Of a stretch of DNA of 39,417 bases, positions 25,783-33,032 are shown piece after piece. A model generated the notes under the pieces. It did not search any database and was not told the DNA's origin. It saw only the letters and a program-made list of their open reading frames with translations. The position numbers and the translations under genes are program-made. This stretch comes from CAYQSU01 sp964420325. GTDB lineage: Bacteria; Pseudomonadota; Alphaproteobacteria; Rhodospirillales; Defluviicoccaceae. Position 1 is the stretch's first letter; every line of letters begins with the position of its first letter. Location of the stretch: positions 1-39,417 of the forward strand of contig CAYQSU010000028.1 of the NCBI GenBank assembly GCA_964420325.1. Direction: 5' to 3'.

Positions 25783-26382
25783 AGTCACAGCAGACACGGG
25801 ACGTGGCGGCGATCAAGGGTGGCCGTACTGCTCGCGGCCCTGGGCGCGGCGGCCGCATGCCCGGCCGCGGCCGCGGACGACTTCGAGGACATCGCGACCA
25901 TCACCGCTCACGTCAATCGCGCTCTCGAGACCCAGCGGACGGGGGTCCCCTCGCGCTGGTCGAGCCCTGCGACCGGGCACGGCGGAACGATCATCGTGAC
26001 CAAGACCTACTATCGGTCCGATGGCGTTCCCTGCCGCGACTACTCGCGGACCACGGAGAAGGACGGCCAGACCAAGCTGAGGGTGCACGGAACCGGCTGC
26101 CGGGCGGGAGCAGGGACGTGGACCCTGAACGAGGACAAGCCCTTGCCGCCGCCGAAAAGCGCCGAGCCCGAGAGCGAACCGGCGGCGCCTTCGGCCCCGC
26201 CACGGGTGGCTGCCCCGCCGCCCGTGCCCCGCGACACGGCGGCCAAGGCGCCGGACGCGACGGCCGAGCCGGAGAAGACGGAACGATCACCGGCGCCCTC
26301 GGAGCGTGACCTCCCGCCGCCGCCTTCGGCGTCCAAGCCGGCCGAGATCGTCGCCACCCTGCCGGCAAGATCGGAAGACTAG
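25780..26382 (+). CDS. RT0821/Lpp0805-like surface protein with Pro/Ala-rich tail
   Basis: 200 aa from the TTG at 25780. The signal peptide (basic SRHGTWRRSR, then VAVLLAALGAAAACPAAAA) puts it in the envelope. Residues about 48-125 match the C-terminal domain of RT0821/Lpp0805-type (17-kDa antigen-like) proteins: PSRWSSPATGHGGTIIVTKT, SDGVPCRDYSRTTEKDGQTK, HGTGCRAGAGTWTL. The last 75 residues are Pro/Ala/Glu-rich and probably disordered or cell-wall spanning. The GTG at 25819 would give 187 aa and a truncated signal. It ends 45 nt before the kinase gene and may belong to that transcript; whether it is part of the same system is open. Confidence 0.75.
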   Translation: MSHSRHGTWRRSRVAVLLAALGAAAACPAAAADDFEDIATITAHVNRALETQRTGVPSRWSSPATGHGGTIIVTKTYYRSDGVPCRDYSRTTEKDGQTKLRVHGTGCRAGAGTWTLNEDKPLPPPKSAEPESEPAAPSAPPRVAAPPPVPRDTAAKAPDATAEPEKTERSPAPSERDLPPPPSASKPAEIVATLPARSED

Positions 26383-26427
26383 ACCCCTGTCGCGCCTCAT
26401 CGCACCCTCGCCGACAACGACCCGCGA

Positions 26428-28587
26428 ATGACGCCCCCGCCGTCCGTGAGCTCCCCTCATCCGCCGCCGCTACTGGGCCGCTTCGAGATCGTCAAGGAGC
26501 TCGCCCGCGGCTCTCAGGGCGTCACCTATCTGGCCCGCGATACGGACAGCGGCGAGGCGGTGGCGATCTCGGAGTATCGCCCGGCGGGGCCGACAGCGGA
26601 GCGATCGGCGGGCGCGGCGGCGGGAGCCCAAGCGGATGCGGATGGCGAGGCGGGGCTCGCGCTCTTCCGGCTGGTCGGCGAAGTGCTGGCGGCGATCCGG
26701 CATCCGAACGTGCTCCGCGTCCGCGACGTGAGAGAGGAGGGCGGCCGGGTCTATCTGATCGCCGATCACCTCGAAGGCCGGACCCTGGAGACGCTGCTCG
26801 CCCGCGACGGTCGGCCGTTTTCCGAGCCGGCGCTGACGACCCTCCTCACCGGTCTGCTCGAAGGCATCGAGGAGATCCACACCTCCGGCCTGCTCCACCG
26901 CGACATCAAGCCCGACAACATCATCGTCCGCACCGACGGCACTCCGGTCCTGGTCGACTTCGGGGCCGCCGCGCCGGGGGACTTCCCGGCGGACGCGGCG
27001 GCCACGAGCCTGTTGACGCCGGGGTATGCCGCGCCCGAGCAGTTCCTCGCTGGCGAGAAAGAGGGGCCGTGGACCGACATCCATGGCCTCGGCGCCGTGG
27101 CCTTCCGCATCGTCACCGGCACTGCCCCGCCCGATGCCCGCGCCAGGCTGGCGAACGACCGCGTGCCGACCGCGCTCAGGGATGCTCGCGGCCGCCTGTC
27201 GGCGGCGCTTCTCGCCGGCATCGAGCGGGCCTTGAGATTGCGACCGGAGGAGCGGCCGCAGTCGGCGGCCGAATGGCGGGCGGACCTGGCCAGTCTCGCC
27301 GTCAGCCATGCCGAACCCTTGCCTGCCGGATCGTTCGCCTCCCTTGCGGACGCGGCGACGCCGCCGCTTGCGCGGGACGACGGGGACGACGAGTGTGCGC
27401 CGACCGTCAAGATCGAGCGGGCGCGGCCGGCGGCGACGCTGGGCGTCGGCAACACGCCACCCCTGGTCGCTCCCGGGTCCGAGCAGCGCGGGCGCCGGCG
27501 CGTCGCCCCGTGGCTTCTCCTGATCGCCGTCGTGGCGCTTCCGGCGCTCGGATGGTGGGGATGGCAGTATTACCTCGCCAACATCAAGAGCGAGTGGGTG
27601 GTCGACTCCTGGGGCAAGGGCGACGTGCGCACCATCGGCGAGGCCTTGGCGCGCGCCAAGCCCGGAGCGACGATCACCGTGCGGCCGGGGACCTATGTCG
27701 AGTCGCTGGCCATGACCCGCCCCCATCACCTGGTCGGCGACGGGGATCCGGCGGACATCGTCGTCGTCGCCTCGCAGAGGCAGGCGTGCCTCGTCGTCAG
27801 CGCGGACCAGGGCTCGGTCGCCCGCCTCACCTTGCAGGGCACCTCGTCCCGGGACGACGGGCTTCCCTGCCTCGACATCGCGGCCGGAACGCTTGCCGCC
27901 GAGGCGCTGGTGATCGGCAACGAGGGTGGACCGGCGGTCCGCATTCATGGCACTGCGACGCCCGTTGTGCGCGGAAGCCGGATCACCGCCAAGGCCGCCT
28001 CCGGCATCGTGATCGAAGGCGAAGCCGGCGGCCTGGTCGCCGAGAACGAGGTCACGGGCACCGGCAGGTCGGGAATGACGGTCCGCGATCGCGCCCGCCC
28101 GAGACTGGCCGGCAACCGCCTCGGGACCTCGGGCCAGGCCGGCATCCTCGTCAGCGGCGACGCCGCCCCGGAGCTCGATGGCAACGTCATTGCGGGCAGC
28201 CTGCTCTCCGGCATCGAGGTTCGCGGCAGGGCTGATCCGACGGTGATCGGCAACCGCGTCGAGGCCTCGGGAGCGGCGGGCATCTTCGTCTACGAGGACG
28301 GCCGCGGACGTTTCGAGAGCAACATTGTCACGGGAAGCCGCCTTTCCGGCTTCGTCGTCGGTGCCGGCGGCGATCCTCTCGTGTCCGGCAATCGCGTCGA
28401 GGACAACGGCGAGCACGGCGTGCTCGTCGTCGACGATGGCAAGGGCAGGTTCACCCAGAACGTCATCCGCGCCAACAAGGGGCACGGCTTCGCCCTCGAT
28501 CTCGACGCCGGGCCGCACCTGGAGGAGAATACCGTCACGGAGAACCGGGAGCCGCAGACGCAGAGGGGCCGGGTATCGGCGCCGTGA
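26428..28587 (+). CDS. membrane-anchored Ser/Thr kinase-like protein with extracytoplasmic beta-helix
   Basis: 719 aa. The PknB-like kinase domain (about 16-290) has a Gly loop LARGSQGVTYLARD (25-38), the catalytic loop LLHRDIKPDNIIVRT (HRD at 157-159, Asn164), DFGAAAPG (177-184) and the P+1 segment TPGYAAPEQF. However, the VAIK Lys is Ser48 (EAVAISEYRPAG) and the residue aligned with the alphaC Glu seems to be Val83 (LFRLVGEVLAAIRHPN), so it may be a pseudokinase or use another lysine. A single TM helix (about 360-381, VAPWLLLIAVVALPALGWWG) follows a basic RGRRR. Residues 390-719 outside the membrane are a right-handed parallel beta-helix of PbH1/NosD type with repeats such as GNRVEASGAAGIFVYEDG. 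It is the first of six same-strand genes with FHA and stator-like partners. Confidence 0.9.
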   Translation: MTPPPSVSSPHPPPLLGRFEIVKELARGSQGVTYLARDTDSGEAVAISEYRPAGPTAERSAGAAAGAQADADGEAGLALFRLVGEVLAAIRHPNVLRVRDVREEGGRVYLIADHLEGRTLETLLARDGRPFSEPALTTLLTGLLEGIEEIHTSGLLHRDIKPDNIIVRTDGTPVLVDFGAAAPGDFPADAAATSLLTPGYAAPEQFLAGEKEGPWTDIHGLGAVAFRIVTGTAPPDARARLANDRVPTALRDARGRLSAALLAGIERALRLRPEERPQSAAEWRADLASLAVSHAEPLPAGSFASLADAATPPLARDDGDDECAPTVKIERARPAATLGVGNTPPLVAPGSEQRGRRRVAPWLLLIAVVALPALGWWGWQYYLANIKSEWVVDSWGKGDVRTIGEALARAKPGATITVRPGTYVESLAMTRPHHLVGDGDPADIVVVASQRQACLVVSADQGSVARLTLQGTSSRDDGLPCLDIAAGTLAAEALVIGNEGGPAVRIHGTATPVVRGSRITAKAASGIVIEGEAGGLVAENEVTGTGRSGMTVRDRARPRLAGNRLGTSGQAGILVSGDAAPELDGNVIAGSLLSGIEVRGRADPTVIGNRVEASGAAGIFVYEDGRGRFESNIVTGSRLSGFVVGAGGDPLVSGNRVEDNGEHGVLVVDDGKGRFTQNVIRANKGHGFALDLDAGPHLEENTVTENREPQTQRGRVSAP

Positions 28588-28653
28588 CCGCGGCAGCGGA
28601 GCGGCGAGCCCGGGTTGCGCCGACGGCAGGATCAGCGGCATAAGGGCACCATC

Positions 28654-29064
28654 GTGAGGACCTTGATCATCGGGCGCAGCCAGTTCGCCGACATCAAGAT
28701 CGCGGACGCCTCGGTCGCCCCGCGTCATGCCGAGCTGGTCGTCACCGCAGACTCCCGCTACCACCTGACCGATTGCGGGAGCGGGGCCCGGACCTCGCGC
28801 GCGGTGCCGTCGGAGGACGGCGAGGAGCGCTGGGAGGACGTGCGCCAGGCCTTCGTCGGCAGCGATCAGCCCCTCTGCTTCGGGGTGTACCGCTGCTCGG
28901 TCAACGAGCTTCTGCGCCGATTCGAGAGAGGTGCCGCCGAAGGCGACGGCGGCGGCAGCGGCAGATCGCCGTCCGGTGCGCTCGCCGATCAGGCCCGGGA
29001 GCGCGTCCGCGGCCGCGTCGAGCGCGACCCGAAGACCGGCGAGATCGTGCGAAGGAGGACGTGA
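28654..29064 (+). CDS. small divergent FHA-domain protein
   Basis: 136 aa from GTG 28654 with AAGGG about 7 nt upstream; TTG 28615 is an alternative. The first 90 residues fit an FHA fold: RTLIIGRSQFADIKIADASV, then APRHAELVVTADSRYHLTDC. The phosphothreonine-binding GR and the RH of SxxRH are there, but the usual SRxH reads SVAPRH, and the conserved NG(T/S)x segment is replaced by SGARTSRAVPSEDGE, so ligand binding may differ. The C-terminus is Gly/Arg-rich with RDPKTGEIVRRRT. FHA domains bind pThr peptides, matching an upstream kinase. It ends 3 nt before the channel gene, whose ribosome site AAGGAGG lies inside this gene's 3' end. Confidence 0.75.
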   Translation: MRTLIIGRSQFADIKIADASVAPRHAELVVTADSRYHLTDCGSGARTSRAVPSEDGEERWEDVRQAFVGSDQPLCFGVYRCSVNELLRRFERGAAEGDGGGSGRSPSGALADQARERVRGRVERDPKTGEIVRRRT

Positions 29065-29067
29065 TCG

Positions 29068-29889
29068 ATGGCCGACCATGCCATCGGCGAGCCCCTTGCG
29101 GTCGAGGAGCCGCGCCCGCGCATTCGCCGGGTGATGTCCCATCCGGTGATCCTGATCGCCGCGATCGCGCTCGCCGTCCTCGGCATCTACCTGATGCAGA
29201 CCTACCTGCCAGACGACGTCGCCGTCGTCCTTCTCGACCGCGATCGCGAGATCTATCCGCTCACCGTGCAGACCGTGATGTGGATCGTGTTCGCCATCGG
29301 GCTCGGCGAACTCTGCGTGCGCATCCGCGACGCCGCCGCCGAGCGCCGCCAGCTTCGCCAGGGCTACCTTCCGGAGGACGAACGGACGGTCCTCCAGACG
29401 CCGGAGCTCAGGCGGATCTATGCCGCCGCGCGCACCGCATCGCTTCCCGGCGGCAAGGCGGAAGGCCGCTTCCTGCCGCGCCTGATCCAGCGCGTCGTCC
29501 TGCAGTTCCAGACCAGCCGCTCCATCGAGCAGGCCAACGCGCTGTTGAACTCGAGCCTCGAGCTCTACCTTCACGAGATCGATCTCCGCTACAGCATGGT
29601 CCGTTACGTGGTGTGGGTGATCCCGACCCTCGGGTTCATCGGCACCGTGATCGGCATCTCGCTGGCCCTCGGCTTTGCCGGCTCGGTCGACGTCCAGGAC
29701 CCCGCCCTGCTCGCGGAGCTGACCAAGCGGCTCGCCGTCGCCTTCAACACCACGCTGCTGGCCCTGGTGATGTCGGCCGTGCTCGTGCTGTTGCAGCACG
29801 TGGTCCAGGCGCGGGAGGAGGGCGCGCTCAACCGCGCCGGCCAGTACTGCCTCGACAACCTCATCAACCGCCTCTACGAGGAGGCGTGA
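29068..29889 (+). CDS. MotA/TolQ/ExbB-like proton-channel subunit
   Basis: 273 aa with four predicted TM helices: about 25-44 (HPVILIAAIALAVLGIYLMQ), 64-84 (PLTVQTVMWIVFAIGLGELC), 181-204 (VVWVIPTLGFIGTVIGISLA) and 222-246 (LAVAFNTTLLALVMSAVLVL). The cytoplasmic loop of about 95 residues lies between TM2 and TM3, as in MotA. The GFIGTVIGIS and AFNTTLLA motifs correspond to the pore-lining segments of the MotA/TolQ/ExbB family, which couple ion flow to mechanical work with a single-TM partner. That partner is probably encoded by the next gene and by the gene at 31301. ATG 29068 has AAGGAGG 9 nt upstream. Confidence 0.85.
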   Translation: MADHAIGEPLAVEEPRPRIRRVMSHPVILIAAIALAVLGIYLMQTYLPDDVAVVLLDRDREIYPLTVQTVMWIVFAIGLGELCVRIRDAAAERRQLRQGYLPEDERTVLQTPELRRIYAAARTASLPGGKAEGRFLPRLIQRVVLQFQTSRSIEQANALLNSSLELYLHEIDLRYSMVRYVVWVIPTLGFIGTVIGISLALGFAGSVDVQDPALLAELTKRLAVAFNTTLLALVMSAVLVLLQHVVQAREEGALNRAGQYCLDNLINRLYEEA

Positions 29890-29895
29890 CGCGCC

Positions 29896-30894
29896 GTGCG
29901 CTCTCGCCCGGTCCGCGCCCTCGAGGTGCTGAGCATCTCCGCCCTCGATCTGTTCGCTTCGGCGCTGGGCGTGTTCATCCTGATGGCCGTGCTGCTGTTC
30001 CCCTATTACCTTCGGCAGCCGTCCGTCGAGGCGGAGGTGGCCGGCGCCCGTTCGCGCCTGGCCTCGGCCGAGGCCGCGCTTACCCAGGCCCGGCAGCATG
30101 CCCTGGACGCCGAACGCCGGCGGGACCAGGCCGAAGCGCACAGGCTGGAGGCGATCGCCGAGCAGGCGGAGGCCGAGAGAGCGCTCGCGGTCGCGGAACG
30201 CACGATCGCCACCGCCCGCGTCCACGCCGAGGACGTCGGCCGGCGCCAGGCCTCACTCGAGGAGGAGCTCGCCAACCTTCCCATCGTCGACCTCGATCTG
30301 GTGTTCGTCATGGATGCCACCGGCAGCATGCGCGACGAGATCCAGGACGTGCAGCGGAGCCTGCTCAGCATCATCCGGGTGCTGGAGCGGTTCGCGCCGT
30401 CGCTCCGCATCGGCTTCGTCGCGTACAAGGACCGCACCGACGAATACCTGACCCAGACGTTTCCGCTCGTCGCCATGACTCGCGAGAGCCTGCCGCGGAT
30501 CCAGGCGTTCGTGCGCGGGCTCCAGGCAAGGGGCGGAGGGGACACGCCGGAGCCCGTCGGCCTCGCGCTCGGCGTCGCCTATGGCATGCCGTGGCGCAGT
30601 GACGCACGCGGTCGGATCGTCGTCATCGGCGACGCCCCGGTCCACGACTGGGACCGGGCGCGCACGCTCGAGATGGCCTCCCAGTTCCATCGCTCGCGCC
30701 CACCCGGGCGCCTCGATCGCCGGATCTCCGCCATCTTCACGGGCCGGAGCCCGGCCGGGCGCCGGTTCTTCGAGCAGCTGGCGCTGGCCGGCGGCGGCGA
30801 TATGATCACCCACCGCGGCCAGATGATGGAGAGCGTGCTGTTGTCGATCCTCGACAGCCCCTCCCGGGCTTCGGCGGGGTCGACGCGGGGATAG
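29896..30894 (+). CDS. MotB/ExbD-like TM anchor with coiled coil and periplasmic vWA domain (1)
   Basis: 332 aa from GTG 29896, 6 nt after the channel gene. A basic N-terminus (VRSRPVRALE) and one TM helix (about 12-37) carry Asp18 in SALDLFASALGVFILM, the position of the proton-binding Asp in MotB/ExbD/ZorB. A heptad-like Ala/Glu/Arg coiled coil (about 43-125) follows. A von Willebrand A domain (about 131-320) has a complete MIDAS: D140-A-T142-G-S144 in VFVMDATGSM, Thr217 in GGGDTPE, and Asp246 in VVIGDAP. It ends with the conserved segment HRGQMMESVLLSILD. With the positive-inside rule, the coiled coil and vWA should be periplasmic, where MotB instead carries a peptidoglycan-binding OmpA domain. 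vWA domains bind metal and protein ligands. Confidence 0.85.
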   Translation: MRSRPVRALEVLSISALDLFASALGVFILMAVLLFPYYLRQPSVEAEVAGARSRLASAEAALTQARQHALDAERRRDQAEAHRLEAIAEQAEAERALAVAERTIATARVHAEDVGRRQASLEEELANLPIVDLDLVFVMDATGSMRDEIQDVQRSLLSIIRVLERFAPSLRIGFVAYKDRTDEYLTQTFPLVAMTRESLPRIQAFVRGLQARGGGDTPEPVGLALGVAYGMPWRSDARGRIVVIGDAPVHDWDRARTLEMASQFHRSRPPGRLDRRISAIFTGRSPAGRRFFEQLALAGGGDMITHRGQMMESVLLSILDSPSRASAGSTRG

Positions 30895-30898
30895 GACG

Positions 30899-31282
30899 AT
30901 GGCTGCGCCCGGAGCAAGAGCCGCAGGCGGTGGCGACGACGCGGTCGAGGCCGGCTGGCAGCTCGCCGGCAGGGACGGCTCGGGCCGGAGCATCCGTCTC
31001 GTCTTCGGCGAGAGCGAGCTGAGGCGCGCCTATCCGGGGCTGACCCTTGGCCGCCATCCCAAGCTCTGCGATCTCCTGATCGACGACCCGTCGGTGTCCC
31101 GCCGTCATGTCCGGATCTGTCGCGACGGCGACGGCATCGTCGTCGAGGACCTCAACTCCCTCAACGGAACGGTGCTGGCGGGGCGCACGCTGAGGCCGTT
31201 CGAACCGGTCCCGCTGCACGCCGGCGAGACCCTGACGATCGGGCTCGTCACGCTCACGCTGAGCCCGATCGCGACCGCATAG
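30899..31282 (+). CDS. FHA-domain protein
   Basis: 127 aa. A canonical FHA domain at about 48-125: LTLGRHPKLCDLLIDDPSVS, RRHVRICRDGDGIVVEDLN and SLNGTVLAGR, with all phosphothreonine-binding signatures (GR, SxRH, N-GT). No membrane segment, so it is cytoplasmic and could read phospho-Thr marks of the kinase or of proteins in the complex. It starts 4 nt after the preceding gene and ends 18 nt before the next vWA gene, so it is embedded in the operon. Confidence 0.9.
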   Translation: MAAPGARAAGGGDDAVEAGWQLAGRDGSGRSIRLVFGESELRRAYPGLTLGRHPKLCDLLIDDPSVSRRHVRICRDGDGIVVEDLNSLNGTVLAGRTLRPFEPVPLHAGETLTIGLVTLTLSPIATA

Positions 31283-31300
31283 CTCCGGCGAGACGCGGCG

Positions 31301-32275
31301 ATGCGGCTGCCCAACCGGACGCTGTCCATCTTCACCCTCTCTGCCCTCGACGTGCTGGCGATGTCGAGCGGCGTGTTCGTGCTCCTGGTGGTGATGCTGA
31401 TGCCCTACTACCGCATGGAGTTGGACGCCCGGTCGGAGCTCGCCGACACCCAGGCCGCAACCGAGGCGGCGCGGGCAGAGGTGGAGGAGCAGCGGATCGT
31501 CGCCGCCGCCCTCCTCGAGGCCGCCGCGGAGGCCGAGGCGGAGCTGCGGGAGCTGGAAGGCGGCGCCGCCGCGATGCGCGCCCGCGCGGTGCGAAAGCGC
31601 GCCGAGGCGGAGGCGGTGGACCGGCAGGCCGGCGAGGCCGAGCGCGCCGTCTCCTCGCTGCAGGCGACCGTCGACAAGCGCATCATCAAGGAGCTCGACC
31701 TGGTCTTCGTGGTCGACGCCAGCGGCAGCATGGGACCGGTCATCCGCGATCTCGGCCAGTCGCTCGGCGGCATCGCCCGCGTGCTCGAGCGCATGGTTCC
31801 GTCGCTCCGGGTCGGCTATGTCGCCTACCGCGACTACGACGTCGGCAGCTGGGTGGTGCGGAGCCTGCCGCTGACGCCGACCGCGGTTCGGCTGGGAGAG
31901 GTCGTCGCCTTCGCAGGGAGCCTGGAGGCGGCGCGCGAGGGCGGTGCCACGGTGACCGAAGCCGTCCACGCCGGACTCGAGCGGGCGGCGGGCATGGACT
32001 GGCGCCCCGGCGCCAAGCAGTCGATCATCGTCATCGGCGACGCCGCGGCGCACCCCCATGAACAGGCGGCGACGCTCGCGCTCGCCCGCGCCTTCCGTAC
32101 CGCCCGGCCGAGGCGCTCGGTCTCGGCCCTGTTCGTGACCACCGAGGCCTACCGGCGGTTCGGCCGCGGCGACCGCGAGTTCTTCGCCGAGCTGGCCGAG
32201 GCCGGCGGCGGGCCGTTCAGCGACCACCGCGGCGAGATGATGGAGAGCGTGCTGCTGTCGATTCTCGACCGGTAG
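31301..32275 (+). CDS. MotB/ExbD-like TM anchor with coiled coil and periplasmic vWA domain (2)
   Basis: 324 aa, paralogous to the protein at 29896. The same layout: MRLPNRTLSIFTLSALDVLA, a TM helix with Asp17 in LSALDVLAMSSGVFVLLVV, an Ala/Glu-rich coiled coil (about 43-125), and a vWA domain with MIDAS D139-A-S141-G-S143 (VFVVDASGSM), Thr217 region GGATVTEAV, and VIGDAAAH. It ends with HRGEMMESVLLSILD, nearly identical to the first copy. The two differ strongly in coiled coil and surface loops, so this is an old duplication, perhaps giving a hetero-oligomer with the channel subunit. It is the last gene of the operon; the next start lies 104 nt away. Confidence 0.85.
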   Translation: MRLPNRTLSIFTLSALDVLAMSSGVFVLLVVMLMPYYRMELDARSELADTQAATEAARAEVEEQRIVAAALLEAAAEAEAELRELEGGAAAMRARAVRKRAEAEAVDRQAGEAERAVSSLQATVDKRIIKELDLVFVVDASGSMGPVIRDLGQSLGGIARVLERMVPSLRVGYVAYRDYDVGSWVVRSLPLTPTAVRLGEVVAFAGSLEAAREGGATVTEAVHAGLERAAGMDWRPGAKQSIIVIGDAAAHPHEQAATLALARAFRTARPRRSVSALFVTTEAYRRFGRGDREFFAELAEAGGGPFSDHRGEMMESVLLSILDR

Positions 32276-32379
32276 CGGGACAGCCGACGCATACGGGCGC
32301 ATGCGGGCTCGACGTCGTTCGTGATTTGCGCCTGCGCTTCGGCTAGGATGCGGCACGGTTGCAGCCAGGAGGTGACGTG

Positions 32380-33000
32380 ATGCTTCGACTGGTCGCAGGG
32401 CTCTTCTCGCTCGCCGTTGTCGCCGGCTGCGCCTCGTCCACCGACCGATACACCCGACAGGAGGTCGGCCGGGTCATGGACACCTCGCGGGGGACGGTCG
32501 TCGCCGCCCGCCCCGTCGGCATCGAGGGCGAGCGCACCGGCATCGGCGCCGCGGCGGGCGGCATCGCCGCCGGCACCGCCGGCTACGCGACGATCGGCAA
32601 GGGCTCGGGCTCGGTGCTCGCCGGCGTGCTGGCCGGCCTCGCCGGGGTTGTCCTGGGCGGTCTGATCGAGGAAGCCGTCACCAGCCGCGAGGGCGTCGAG
32701 TACACCATCGCCATGGACGACGGCCGCACCGTCACCCTGGTGCAGGAGGCCGAGAGCAAGACGGCACCGATCGCCGCCGGGACGCCGGTGATGGTGCAGT
32801 GGGGCGGCGAGCAGGCCCGCGTCTTCCCGCTCGCCGAGACCGGCCTGGTGCCGGCGTCGGACGAGTGGGTCAACCCGGACACCCTGCTGCCGACGGACGG
32901 AACGGCGGGGCAGCCGACCGCGCCCGGCGAGGCGATCCCGCCGCGCCCGGGGCTGTTCGGCGCGGATCCGGAACGGACGGGATCCAGGCCGACCTTCTGA
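32380..33000 (+). CDS. glycine-zipper outer-membrane lipoprotein
   Basis: 206 aa from ATG 32380, preceded by a near-perfect ribosome site AGGAGGTGA (32367-32375). Lipoprotein signal LRLVAGLFSLAVVAGCASST. A SlyB/PcpA-like glycine zipper follows (GAAAGGIAAGTAGYATIG, GVLAGLAGVVLGGLIEEAV), and then a short beta-rich domain (YTIAMDDGRTVTLVQEAES, VQWGGEQARVFP) typical of this lipoprotein group, and a Pro-rich tail. The frame is open seven codons earlier, without a ribosome site. Envelope protein of unknown role. The gap to the vWA gene holds no clear promoter or terminator; a weak TAGGAT at 32344-32349 is a possible -10. Confidence 0.88.
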   Translation: MLRLVAGLFSLAVVAGCASSTDRYTRQEVGRVMDTSRGTVVAARPVGIEGERTGIGAAAGGIAAGTAGYATIGKGSGSVLAGVLAGLAGVVLGGLIEEAVTSREGVEYTIAMDDGRTVTLVQEAESKTAPIAAGTPVMVQWGGEQARVFPLAETGLVPASDEWVNPDTLLPTDGTAGQPTAPGEAIPPRPGLFGADPERTGSRPTF

Positions 33001-33032
33001 GCGGCTTCGGCCGCCCCGCGAGAGGGCAAGCG

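Noticed and set aside
23312..25858. 848-codon open frame on the minus strand
   Set aside because: It is antisense to the M1-type peptidase with its HEXXH-E site; a shadow of G+C-rich codons.
26470..30225. 1251-codon open frame on the minus strand
   Set aside because: It is antisense to the kinase, FHA and channel genes, and its translation is low in complexity (Asp/Arg/Gly/Ala-rich) with no domain; the plus-strand genes have clear motifs and ribosome sites.
26428..32275. Calling the stator operon a Zorya defence system
   Set aside because: ZorB has an OmpA-type domain and Zorya has a helicase or nuclease (ZorC/D/E); none is present, and the anchors carry vWA domains. Only the channel family is shared.
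26428..32275. Calling the same genes a TerY-P phosphorylation triad or type VI secretion post-translational module
   Set aside because: The TerY-P triad has a cytosolic vWA, a PP2C phosphatase and a kinase-zinc ribbon; here the vWA proteins are membrane anchored and no PP2C or secretion genes are seen.
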